Part shown: positions 17,689-25,286 of the stretch, piece after piece | Numbering within the stretch: position 1 is the stretch's first letter | How the letters are laid out: the number at the start of each line of letters is the position of its first letter | Program-made: the position numbers and the translations under genes | The notes under the pieces: model-generated | Databases searched by the model: none | What the model saw: the letters and a program-made list of their open reading frames with translations, nothing else | Told to the model about the DNA's origin: nothing | IMG/VR virus record: IMGVR_UViG_3300048118_000009 | Location: 1-36,296 of that record | DNA from: a virus | Length of the DNA: 36,296 bases | Reading direction: 5' to 3' (one strand)

Positions 17689-17822
17689 GACGCCTTGCCA
17701 CCAAGAGATTTAATTGATTGAGCGACTGCTCTATCGAATGCTGCTGCACGCTTTTCTAGATCTGAGCTAAATTGAGGCTTTGGTTGCTTCGTAGACTGCG
17801 TCGCTGATTTTCCCTTCTGCAT
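17685..17822 (-). CDS. Small 45-aa protein overlapping the end of the zeta-like gene
   Basis: MQKGKSATQSTKQPKPQFSS then DLEKRAAAFDRAVAQSIKSL, ending GGKAS. It has a strong ribosome site (TTGAGGATTATC before ATG, GAGGA at 7 bases) lying inside the last codons of the 735-residue gene; the overlap is 56 bp in a different frame. Basic N-terminus, helical C-terminus. Position is where polymorphic-toxin systems place an immunity gene, but it could equally be a head-cluster protein. Unrecognised family. Confidence 0.75.
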   Translation of the reverse strand: MQKGKSATQSTKQPKPQFSSDLEKRAAAFDRAVAQSIKSLGGKAS

Positions 17823-19974
17823 GATAATCCTCAAGCATATTGATTAGTTTGGGCCTAACATTATCCACGTTAAAGTCGCTCAAGTCACTAACATCTATTA
17901 GTTTTTGCTCGCCAGCGCTTCCTTGGTTGGACCATATCTGTATGTCAACGCTAGGGTCGTTAGCGTGTTTCTCGCTGAGCTTGCGAATCGTATCGCGTGC
18001 GCCACGATGCGAGTCAATGAAAACGTCGAGTGGCACTGTGCGGCCTTCTGATTCGGCTCTTTTAAAGTATAAGGGTAATGCTTTGTCAGGGTCCCTGTCA
18101 ACGTAAACTATACGAACTTTCTTGCCTGATTTAGCCGCCTCAGAAATCATCTTGTCGGACTTGTCGAAATTCTTCATAGTGCCGTCATACACTAGATCTG
18201 CTAGGTTCTCTGCCGCATCAGACAAGCCTGCTGACTTTCCTGACGCCGTGCCTCCCCCAGTAAATACCCAGAGACCTTCATCGCCCTGCGATTCGTTTAG
18301 GCGCTTGTTATATAGAGCCCTTGCAAATTCGCTTGAAGGGGCCTGAACGTCAGAGGCTAGAGCTTTGTTAGCCTTGTAGTCATCGCTGATCTCCCGCGCG
18401 TAGTCAGCATTGATAACCTTGCCGCCTTTGGTCCTTTTAATGTTGCTGTACTGCTCAATGGCGCCTTCGAAGTTATTAGCGATCTTATTGTTCAATCGCA
18501 TAGCAACAGGGTTTCCGGCCGCCCTTGGGTCTGCTGCCACCGTGTCAGCCTGATAGCTCGTTGGCGATGTTGGGCCCAGCTCCTGCTTGTTGAACACTGC
18601 TGCCGAGCCTGACCTGCCCATTTCTGGGTTAGCTAACTTGTCGGACAAGTATCCGCCATAGCCGCGAGACTCGATCATGCGCTCCATGTCAACAGGGCTT
18701 TTGGAGAATGACACGAGGCCCTCTGGGTCGCTAGTGATGTCATATAGGCCGCGTAGCTTTGTCTCATAGCGATTAGGGCCAGTAACTATTGCTTCCGGTC
18801 TAACATCCGATGGCGATCCCTGTGGCGTGTAGAAGTAAGTCCTGAGAGGGCCTTCGCCGTAAGCCCTGCGACCTTCACCTACGCGACCCTTCTCTGCTCC
18901 TGCTGATCCAGTGCCGTAGCGCGCTGGGTCCGTTTCGGTTAGCCCTTCTGCCCTGCTGAAATGCACGCCTCTAGCACTTGCTGGCGCTAGTTCTCCGCTG
19001 GGGTATTCGAGCTTAGTGTTGAAGTCTATAGGGAAACTAAACCGGATAGGATCGCCGCGCTTTGGCTGTATCTCAGTGTAGAAACTGTCCAGCTCAGAGT
19101 CTATGTTAGGTTTGTAGATCTGCTGCCCGTACTCGCCCGTCAAAGGGTTTATCTGCTCCCTTGCGCCAGCTCTGCCGGACCCAGAGGTATATAGTATGCC
19201 TCTGTCCGTAAATACTGAGTCCTGACCGTAACGGTTGCCGATGTTGGCCGCAGCAATTGGGTCCATGCCTTCGACCATATAAGTTCGCTCAGGACTTCCG
19301 TAATCACCCTTTACCAGAGATACGTTGTCTGGGCCGTATTCCCTTATTAGCTCTTCGCCTAATTGCTCGCTTCTAAGGATATTATCCGAATCAGTGAGGC
19401 TCATGTTTGGCGGGTTCTCTGCGGTTACCATTGCAAATCGAGCCGTGGGAGCATCTACGCCAGCAGGGTCAAGAGGGCCGCTGTACTTCGGGGCGCCGAC
19501 CAATGGCTCAAATCTTTCAATGGGCACATTCAATGCCTCGCGAAGAGATGACATCGCGCCCTGATTGATCTCTTCTTTGGTTAGGTTCTTTAGCCCCTTA
19601 GCCAAGACATCGCCGGCTATAGGGATAGCGCCAAGCATAACCGAGCCGCCATTGATTGCAGTGCCTAACAAATCGCCTTGACGAATAGATTGCGCCGTAT
19701 CACCAACCCCTACCGCGTCACCAATAATCGGCGTGAAGTCTATAGCTGTCTCAATGCCCTCTCCAGCGTTGATAAGCCCTCGCCTGTAGCCGCCGCCTAT
19801 GCCGCTGTCGTCAATCCACTCACGCAGCTTGCTGCCTATCGTGGCCCTGAAGTTAGGGTTAAACGGGTTGATAGACGGCGAGAAGGGCTTCATCTCTGCG
19901 CCTTTCCACTGTATACCCATGGAGTCCAACTGCTCCTGAGCGAGCTCCTGATTGGTTTTAGCCACCGTTAGCAA
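17767..19974 (-). CDS. Virion-associated multidomain protein with C-terminal zeta-toxin-like kinase
   Basis: 735 residues. Residues 60-130 are Gly-rich hydrophobic with FTPIIGDAVGVGD and LGAIPIAGDVLAKG, the look of pre-toxin segments. Residues 338-463 (HFSRAEGL, ARYGTGSAGAEKGR, TYFYTPQG, GYGGYL and SAAVFNK) resemble a module common in phage and mobile-element polyvalent proteins, perhaps ADP-ribosyltransferase-like (guess). Residues 567-735 hold a P-loop GGGTASGKS (573-581), VYDGTMKNFDK, VRIVYVDRDPDKAL and GRTVPLDVFIDSH, matching zeta-toxin/PNK-like kinases that phosphorylate UDP-GlcNAc. It lies between portal and scaffold, where other phages place MuF-type injected toxins. Inference: an effector packaged and injected with DNA. 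Confidence 0.75.
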   Translation of the reverse strand: MLTVAKTNQELAQEQLDSMGIQWKGAEMKPFSPSINPFNPNFRATIGSKLREWIDDSGIGGGYRRGLINAGEGIETAIDFTPIIGDAVGVGDTAQSIRQGDLLGTAINGGSVMLGAIPIAGDVLAKGLKNLTKEEINQGAMSSLREALNVPIERFEPLVGAPKYSGPLDPAGVDAPTARFAMVTAENPPNMSLTDSDNILRSEQLGEELIREYGPDNVSLVKGDYGSPERTYMVEGMDPIAAANIGNRYGQDSVFTDRGILYTSGSGRAGAREQINPLTGEYGQQIYKPNIDSELDSFYTEIQPKRGDPIRFSFPIDFNTKLEYPSGELAPASARGVHFSRAEGLTETDPARYGTGSAGAEKGRVGEGRRAYGEGPLRTYFYTPQGSPSDVRPEAIVTGPNRYETKLRGLYDITSDPEGLVSFSKSPVDMERMIESRGYGGYLSDKLANPEMGRSGSAAVFNKQELGPTSPTSYQADTVAADPRAAGNPVAMRLNNKIANNFEGAIEQYSNIKRTKGGKVINADYAREISDDYKANKALASDVQAPSSEFARALYNKRLNESQGDEGLWVFTGGGTASGKSAGLSDAAENLADLVYDGTMKNFDKSDKMISEAAKSGKKVRIVYVDRDPDKALPLYFKRAESEGRTVPLDVFIDSHRGARDTIRKLSEKHANDPSVDIQIWSNQGSAGEQKLIDVSDLSDFNVDNVRPKLINMLEDYHAEGKISDAVYEATKASI

Positions 19975-22216
19975 TCCTCATTAGGTCCTCAGGACTCATC
20001 ATGCCTAGCTGGGCCTTGCGGCGCTGCTCATCCATCATGTCGTTTATCTTGGCTTGATTGTCGAGCTCGTCACCGAATGCCTGAATCTGCGTTCGGTCAA
20101 TAGTCGCACCGGCCTGCTGGGCTTTGATCTGCGAATCAATGCGCTTGGTCTCTGCGTTGAACCCGTCGATCTGAGCGCTAGACTGAGAGTCCATAACCTG
20201 AGCTTCGATCTTGGCTTGCTCTAACTGTAGCTTCTGAGCTTCGATCTGTAGCTTCATCTGGTCATTTTGCAGCTTGGCTTGATCTATCTGAGCCTTGAGC
20301 ATTTCTGCCTGAGCCTTCATGCCTTCAGCCTGAGCCATGACCATTGCCGCATCGGGCTGCTGCTGGCCTTGTGCCTGCATCTGTGCCTGCTGAAGCTCGG
20401 CCATCTCTTCGTCGGTTAGCTGCTTCATAGGGATCAAGCCCTGCTGAATCATCTGGGCCCGCTTGCGCTCTGCGATCTGGCCTGCCGCTGGGGTAGCCAC
20501 GCTTTGCAGTAGTAGGTCGCCGGCGATCTGCATCAGCGACGGGTCTATCTGCGCTAGATTGGTGATTGCCTCTACAGTCTCTTGCTGGCGATTCTTGTAG
20601 CTTGGGCCGGCCTTGCATACTACGTCGTAGACACCAACGCTCAGGTCGTTAATCACCACGATCTCGCCGGTAGCGTTATCAACCACCTTCTGGTTAATGT
20701 CAGCCATGTCATAGGACTCGTCTTCCTTGAGAACACGAATAGTCCGCTCGGTATCGTAGACCTTGGGGATGGCGTCCTTGATGAGTTGGCCTGTAGCCTG
20801 TATGGCGATTTCCATTGATCGGCTGTACTTGAGAGTACCGTTGTCTCCCTTGTCTTGTAGCTGGCGTATAGCAACGCCTGACTGAGCGTTAGGGTTGTCG
20901 CCCATGTTGGCTGCAAACATACCAGCCGTGGCGTTGATCATGCCCTGCATTGCCTGAGCAACAGTGCGCAGACCTGCGTTGATCTGGGCTCCACCGTTCT
21001 GCTGCGGGACCGATGGGAACTCAGGGTCAGCGTTGAAGAACTGCACCGGATCATTGTTTGTGTTTAGAGTGCGTAGCTGGTCCTCGTGCCCTAATGCTTG
21101 GGCAGGGGTCATCCAGTATTTGGCTCGTGGCGCCAGAGCTCCCTCTTCGATCTCACGGCTCATCGCGTAGTTAAGGACGCGCTGCGGATCTAGTAGCTTC
21201 TCAACCACGCCCCAGTAGATCGTCTTATTCTCGAAGATCTTGAAGTTGCCGTATACAGGCACAACAGGGATTCGGTTGAATACTGTGTCGCGGTCATCCT
21301 CTAGCCAGTCCTTGCCATCAAAGAACCTAGAGCAGACCTTGTGCATCTTGCGCTTGCGGCGCTTAACCTCGGTCACCCCGATAGCCTCAAGGTCGTCTTT
21401 GATCTTGTCAAAGTCGTCACTGACCTCGTGAGTCTGGCCGTTGCTCATAAGCACGAGCTCGCGGTCCTCAGACTCTACATACAGAAACTCGCCGACAACA
21501 ATGACCTCGGCTTTGTCAAAGTAAGCATCGCCGTCACGGTCATCAGAGACAGACTCGCCAGAGCCCTCAGGCCAGCGGCTTTCGTATTCGTCTACGGCTA
21601 CCGGATGCAGCACGAACGCATAGCGAGAGTCGCTCTTATCCTGCTTCTCTGCTGCCGGATCAAACCATACCCGATCAAGCGGGTTAGCAATCTTCTCGAT
21701 CATGATGTCCTGATCGAATGAGTTGTCGTCTGCATACTTATGGCATACACGCCACGCATCAAAGCCACCGGTGACCATGCCACGAGCTGCCTGAGAGTAG
21801 ATCTGCTTAGCGTTAGATAGGTTCTCAATGTTGCGTATGATGCCGTCATAGGTCGCTGCAACGTCCTTCGTCGCATTGCCGCCGGCTGGGCTCACCCTGA
21901 TATCGTAGTCAGCATCCTCGATGCCGCTAGAGATCTGGTCAATGATTGGGTTCACTGAGTCGAACTGATAGCGCGGACGATTAGCGTTCGAATTCCAGAA
22001 CATGGGCTCCCACTGACCGTCCCTTTTATCTATGAACAAGTGAGACTCACGAGCGTTCTCGCGGTTGTCGTGGTCGGCCTCTTGGCAAGAAGACAGCAAG
22101 TTGATTACGTCTTGATGCTCATCGTAATCAGCCTTGTACGAGAGATCGTCCTCGGTGTACTGGCCCGACTCCTGATCCTCTTCCTTCTCTTCCGTTCCGT
22201 TCTCGTACTCAGCCAT
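19958..22216 (-). CDS. Portal protein, P22-like
   Basis: 752 residues. After an acidic start (MAEYENGTEEKEEDQESG), the motifs WEPMFWNSNANRPRYQFDSV, NPIIDQISSGIEDADYDIRV, ARGMVTGGFDAWRV and DRVWFDPAA are those of P22 gp1-type portals. The C-terminal 150 residues form a long Gln-rich coiled coil (KAQAEMLKAQIDQAKLQND), like the P22 portal barrel. It forms the dodecameric DNA channel. It overlaps the next gene's start by 17 bp and lies just after the large terminase gene, the usual order. Confidence 0.9.
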   Translation of the reverse strand: MAEYENGTEEKEEDQESGQYTEDDLSYKADYDEHQDVINLLSSCQEADHDNRENARESHLFIDKRDGQWEPMFWNSNANRPRYQFDSVNPIIDQISSGIEDADYDIRVSPAGGNATKDVAATYDGIIRNIENLSNAKQIYSQAARGMVTGGFDAWRVCHKYADDNSFDQDIMIEKIANPLDRVWFDPAAEKQDKSDSRYAFVLHPVAVDEYESRWPEGSGESVSDDRDGDAYFDKAEVIVVGEFLYVESEDRELVLMSNGQTHEVSDDFDKIKDDLEAIGVTEVKRRKRKMHKVCSRFFDGKDWLEDDRDTVFNRIPVVPVYGNFKIFENKTIYWGVVEKLLDPQRVLNYAMSREIEEGALAPRAKYWMTPAQALGHEDQLRTLNTNNDPVQFFNADPEFPSVPQQNGGAQINAGLRTVAQAMQGMINATAGMFAANMGDNPNAQSGVAIRQLQDKGDNGTLKYSRSMEIAIQATGQLIKDAIPKVYDTERTIRVLKEDESYDMADINQKVVDNATGEIVVINDLSVGVYDVVCKAGPSYKNRQQETVEAITNLAQIDPSLMQIAGDLLLQSVATPAAGQIAERKRAQMIQQGLIPMKQLTDEEMAELQQAQMQAQGQQQPDAAMVMAQAEGMKAQAEMLKAQIDQAKLQNDQMKLQIEAQKLQLEQAKIEAQVMDSQSSAQIDGFNAETKRIDSQIKAQQAGATIDRTQIQAFGDELDNQAKINDMMDEQRRKAQLGMMSPEDLMRIANGG

Positions 22217-22219
22217 AGT

Positions 22220-23626
22220 CTAGCCCCAGCCCTGAAAATTGATTTTGACCGCCTGCTTGGCGATCTGCTTCGGCGAAAACATCGCCATCATTAGTGCGTC
22301 GCCCATGTTAGGTGAGGGCAATTGATATTTCTTCGCCATGTCTATCTTGGTCATTATGGCGATTTTACCATTGTTTGACCTTTTTTGTGGTATACGACAC
22401 ACCTCGGACCTGAGCTGCTGTAATACGGGGATTTCAGACGACAGAGAGATGAGATTCTCGGGGTCTATATACTCTCCCTTTGTGACTGCGCGATAGGTTG
22501 CCTCGAAGCGGTCCCTGAGCTTCCACCAATACTGCGCGCGCTTATTCAGGAACGTGTCGCGGTTGCTCTTAGAGTCTGACCCGCTGTAAGGGACCATTGC
22601 GTCATCAGGTGACTCTGAGCCCCTGAACTGGTGCTTCTGCATTACAGTAGACTCGAGCTCGGCATCTACCTGACGCTTGAGCGCTATGCCCATGCCGTCA
22701 CAGTCCCAGACGAACCAATCAGCCTGACACTCTCGGGCCTTGCGTAGCGCCCAGTCCATACCCTCCGCAACGTCGCCTGTGACCTTCTCGCAGATGTCTA
22801 GGACTACTGACCCCTTGCGCGAGCAAAAGCCTTTTGAGTCCCCGCCCTCGTCTGAGGGGTCGTGCGACGCGATGATTGCGCCGGTGCCCTCAAAGCCTAG
22901 CTTAACGTGAGCATCGATCGCTGCATCAAACCATTCTGCTGGGATGATGCTGTCTTCAACGTCATCTAGGAAATGGCCTCGCCATACATGATCAAAGAGG
23001 GCAGGGCTCATCCTACCCCTGTCGCCCTCCATCTCACGTTTGAGAACGTCAGGCGCTAGGGCGTTGTCCTCAATGTTGATCATGATGATCAGATGGTCTT
23101 CGTCCTCATAGAACCCGTCGCGCAGTAGCTCCTTCTCAAACGGTTTGATAAAGCGCTGACTGAATGCGTCAAGTGAGGACCGAGGGTTAGCCGAGAACCA
23201 GAGCTCTGAGCCCTCCTCGCGAAGTGTCGGCGTTAAAGCCTTGAGTGAATCAAAAGAAATTGTTTGAGCTTCCTCCACCCAGAAGCGTTGGAACCCGTGC
23301 GCTGATTGAATTGCCACTGGGTCGCGGGCCATACCCTTGAAGCGGAACGCGGGCTCTTCGTTGTACAGGATCTGAGACTTTTGGACCTCGAAGCCTGCAA
23401 GGTTCAGGCGATCTATCTCAGCGCGCAGGATGCTCAGCACCGAGTCGTCTATGCTGTTCTGGAACTCACGAAAGCAAAGCGTTTTGATGCCCTTGGTCAT
23501 TGCGTCCATCAGGCACAGGTCCGCGATGCTCATGCTCTTTCCACTCCCTCTGCCACCAATAGCACACTTTATGCGCTTAGGCTTCAGGAACGGCTGGAGC
23601 TTCTTAGGGATTTGCATATTAGGCAT
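22220..23626 (-). CDS. terL: Terminase large subunit
   Basis: 468 residues. Walker A GGRGSGKS (24-31), Walker B with catalytic acid in RFWVEEAQ (114-121), coupling motif SANP (145-148). The C-terminal nuclease half has IIASHDPSDEGG and WDCDGMGIAL, supplying the acidic metal ligands of the RNase H-like fold. Pumps DNA into the procapsid and cuts headfuls. The ATG overlaps the 51-residue gene's stop (TAATG); an in-frame ATG three codons later is an alternative start. Confidence 0.92.
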   Translation of the reverse strand: MPNMQIPKKLQPFLKPKRIKCAIGGRGSGKSMSIADLCLMDAMTKGIKTLCFREFQNSIDDSVLSILRAEIDRLNLAGFEVQKSQILYNEEPAFRFKGMARDPVAIQSAHGFQRFWVEEAQTISFDSLKALTPTLREEGSELWFSANPRSSLDAFSQRFIKPFEKELLRDGFYEDEDHLIIMINIEDNALAPDVLKREMEGDRGRMSPALFDHVWRGHFLDDVEDSIIPAEWFDAAIDAHVKLGFEGTGAIIASHDPSDEGGDSKGFCSRKGSVVLDICEKVTGDVAEGMDWALRKARECQADWFVWDCDGMGIALKRQVDAELESTVMQKHQFRGSESPDDAMVPYSGSDSKSNRDTFLNKRAQYWWKLRDRFEATYRAVTKGEYIDPENLISLSSEIPVLQQLRSEVCRIPQKRSNNGKIAIMTKIDMAKKYQLPSPNMGDALMMAMFSPKQIAKQAVKINFQGWG

Positions 23627-23781
23627 TATTCGTAGGTTGCCTTATTTTTGCGTCGCTTCTTGGCCCGCTCAGCTGTGCTCATCGCTATCGCCACTGCCTG
23701 AGCCTGTGGCTTGCCCGCTGCCCGCTCGGTCCTTATGTTCTGGCTGATCGCCTTCTTGCTGTATCCCTTGTTTAGAGGCAT
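23626..23781 (-). CDS. DUF6496-like small basic protein, 51 aa, overlapping the 68-aa gene in another frame
   Basis: [20 protein letters not shown], then [20 protein letters not shown], ending RRKNKATYE. The pattern SKKAISxNIxTExxAGKPQxQAVAIA is very common in short phage proteins near terminase and head genes (I recall it as DUF6496-type; function unknown). It overlaps 113 bp of the 68-residue gene in a different frame and stops with TAATG at the terminase start. It is easy to miss because the overlapping frame is also open. Confidence 0.85.
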   Translation of the reverse strand: MPLNKGYSKKAISQNIRTERAAGKPQAQAVAIAMSTAERAKKRRKNKATYE

Positions 23782-23875
23782 TGCCGAATATCCTGTCGTA
23801 GTTGTCCAGATACTTGCTCACGTTGTACTTGCGGGGCCGTGAGCCCTTGCCGCCTTCCCATGGGCCGGTACTCAT
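23669..23875 (-). CDS. Small GGKGSRPR protein (68 aa)
   Basis: [20 protein letters not shown] then [20 protein letters not shown]. The short module GGKGSxPRxYxV...YxxNxDxIFG recurs in tiny phage proteins near terminase or replication genes; function unknown. ATGA overlap with the small terminase stop gives coupling. Residues 33-68 (Gly/Ser/Asp-rich, low complexity) are encoded by the stretch that also codes for the 51-residue protein, so the conserved N-terminal half is probably the functional part. Confidence 0.75.
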   Translation of the reverse strand: MSTGPWEGGKGSRPRKYNVSKYLDNYDRIFGNASKQGIQQEGDQPEHKDRAGSGQATGSGSGDSDEHS

Positions 23876-24246
23876 TCAACCACCTCAATCGTCCAGCGCA
23901 TATCTATGTCAATAGGGTCGCCGTCCCTGCCCGAGACCTCTGTTCGCTTGGTCTCAGTCCATCCGGCTTGGTGAGATAGCCAGAACTTAGCGGCGTTCAC
24001 GTCACCCTCTATGCCCTTCATCTGAAGCGAGCCTGCCATCTGAGCAATCGCTAGAGCCTTACCCTTCCTGTAAGCTTCACCAAATTCTGGCTGCCTTTCC
24101 ATTGCGCGCTTTAACGTATTGAAACAACAGCCAAAATAATCAGCTAGCTGCTGCTTGGTAAGTGAAGGCGCAAGGTCAAAGCATTCCTTGATTTCTTCGT
24201 TAGTGAAAACGCGGGTGCCGCCGTGTACTGTCTTGTCGTCACTCAC
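23872..24246 (-). CDS. terS: Terminase small subunit
   Basis: 124 residues. An N-terminal helix-turn-helix (FDLAPSLTKQQLADYFGCCF then NTLKRAMERQPEFGEAYRKG) is followed by AIAQMAGSLQMKGIEGDVNA, AKFWLSHQAGWTETKRTEVS and a short acidic C-terminus. The AKFWL...GWxExxxxE tail is typical of small terminase subunits that recognise the packaging site and oligomerise. Two short genes upstream of terL on the same operon. ATGA-type overlap with the upstream gene. Confidence 0.85.
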   Translation of the reverse strand: MSDDKTVHGGTRVFTNEEIKECFDLAPSLTKQQLADYFGCCFNTLKRAMERQPEFGEAYRKGKALAIAQMAGSLQMKGIEGDVNAAKFWLSHQAGWTETKRTEVSGRDGDPIDIDMRWTIEVVE

Positions 24247-24668
24247 TGCTTAAACTCCTGAAACTGGTCTAATGGTATATGGCAGACCGGCTCTTGATCC
24301 TGCCAGTCCCTCATTTGATTCCTGCCGCCGAAGCCCAAAGTGAAATCGCATTGAGCTAAGTTGGTGAACGCTATCTTGTCTGTCCACTCAACGACGAGGA
24401 ACACCGGTAGGCCAGTGTCATCTTGTAGCCGCTTCGATCCCTGCACTTTAGCCAGAGAAATCATTAACGTAGGGTATTTTAGCATATTATTGTCCCGACA
24501 GCGCAATTCGACCCACGCCATCGGGTTATCGTCTCTCATAGCCAAGCAGTCAACGTGATACTTGATTGAGACCTTCTGTAATACGCATTTCCAGCGCTTT
24601 TCGGCTATTTCGCCCAGAGCTCTCTCTCGAGCCTTGGTAGCTTCGTTCTCGTACAGTGGCCTACTCAT
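24243..24668 (-). CDS. Putative PD-(D/E)XK-like nuclease or unknown protein (141 aa)
   Basis: Residues about 37-58 read YHVDCLAMRDDNPMAWVELR, followed by the strand-rich FLVVEWTDKIAF. A DxxA...WVELR pattern resembles the D-(E)xK core of Holliday-resolvase and VRR-like nucleases, although Lys is replaced by Arg. The C-terminus (RDWQDQEPVCHIPLDQF) is polar. It lies between the replication genes and terminase, a common place for a resolvase. Nuclease activity is uncertain; the fold call rests on one motif. Confidence 0.5.
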   Translation of the reverse strand: MSRPLYENEATKARERALGEIAEKRWKCVLQKVSIKYHVDCLAMRDDNPMAWVELRCRDNNMLKYPTLMISLAKVQGSKRLQDDTGLPVFLVVEWTDKIAFTNLAQCDFTLGFGGRNQMRDWQDQEPVCHIPLDQFQEFKQ

Positions 24669-24861
24669 ACTTTTTCTTCACGTCGCCGAAGCGCAGGTTC
24701 ACCTTCTTGTTTCTGGCGCTGTAGTCGCTATGCAGGTTAGAGGCGAAGGTTTGGGCAGGGTAGTTAGTGATCTTGCCACCAGCGGCGAAGTAAGCCGCCT
24801 TGTCCTGAGCAAGCTTTACCAGAAGCTTGTCCTTCTCTCTGTCATACTCTGTATTAATCAT
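24661..24861 (-). CDS. Small basic protein, unknown (66 aa)
   Basis: I start it at MINTEYDREKDKLLVKLAQD (24861), where GGGAG stands 8 bases before ATG and the stop of the primase-domain gene overlaps it (TAATG). Basic, with KITNYPAQTFASNLHSDYSA and a Lys-rich end (VKKKYE). No recognised family. It sits between replication and packaging genes. Confidence 0.65.
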   Translation of the reverse strand: MINTEYDREKDKLLVKLAQDKAAYFAAGGKITNYPAQTFASNLHSDYSARNKKVNLRFGDVKKKYE

Positions 24862-25286
24862 TAAAGTTTCTCCCATGGGATTATCGTCTGTTCTAGGCCC
24901 AGAGCGGATCTCTGAGCTCGTCTAGCCTTTGCTTGCTTATACTCTACCATGTCGTCATAGCGTGGCTTCTCGCCGCGTTTTAGGGCGCTCTCGTGTATTA
25001 CGATAAAGCCGTCATCTGAGTCCGTTGTAGAATTTAGTTGCCAGTGCCTGTCCTGCCCCTTTTGCAGAGGTTGGGCGAAGAGCTCTGATTTGTTGATTCC
25101 CAAGGCGTCAGCGAGGTCCATGCCGTTAGCGCCACACGCAAAGCAGTTTGCGATGATGTCCCCCTTGCGGCCCAGAGTAAGTCCCATGCTGGGATTCTTC
25201 TCACCGTGAACCGGACAGCATACGGTCCAGCCCTTGGAGTTCTTGCGGGGCTTGTCGCAGAGGTTAGCGAGCTCGTCGATGTGCAT
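24861..25286 (-). CDS. Stand-alone primase zinc-binding (CHC2-type) domain
   Basis: About 141 residues from MHIDELANLC (the ATG at 25286 has AAGGA 8-9 bases upstream). CCPVHGEKNPSM with C24-x2-H27 and later C48-x2-C51 (ANCFACG) matches the CHC2 zinc ribbon of DnaG/T7-type primases that reads the primer start site. No TOPRIM or helicase domain follows; the C-terminal 80 residues are polar and unlike a polymerase. It overlaps the helicase gene's end by about 23 bp. It would work with a host primase or supply sequence specificity in trans (inference). Confidence 0.75.
   Translation of the reverse strand: MHIDELANLCDKPRKNSKGWTVCCPVHGEKNPSMGLTLGRKGDIIANCFACGANGMDLADALGINKSELFAQPLQKGQDRHWQLNSTTDSDDGFIVIHESALKRGEKPRYDDMVEYKQAKARRAQRSALGLEQTIIPWEKL

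Noticed and set aside
17513-17749. Minus-strand 78-codon frame opposite the plus-strand ORF
   Set aside because: No ribosome site and poor composition; the 45-residue minus-strand gene and the plus-strand ORF explain the interval better.
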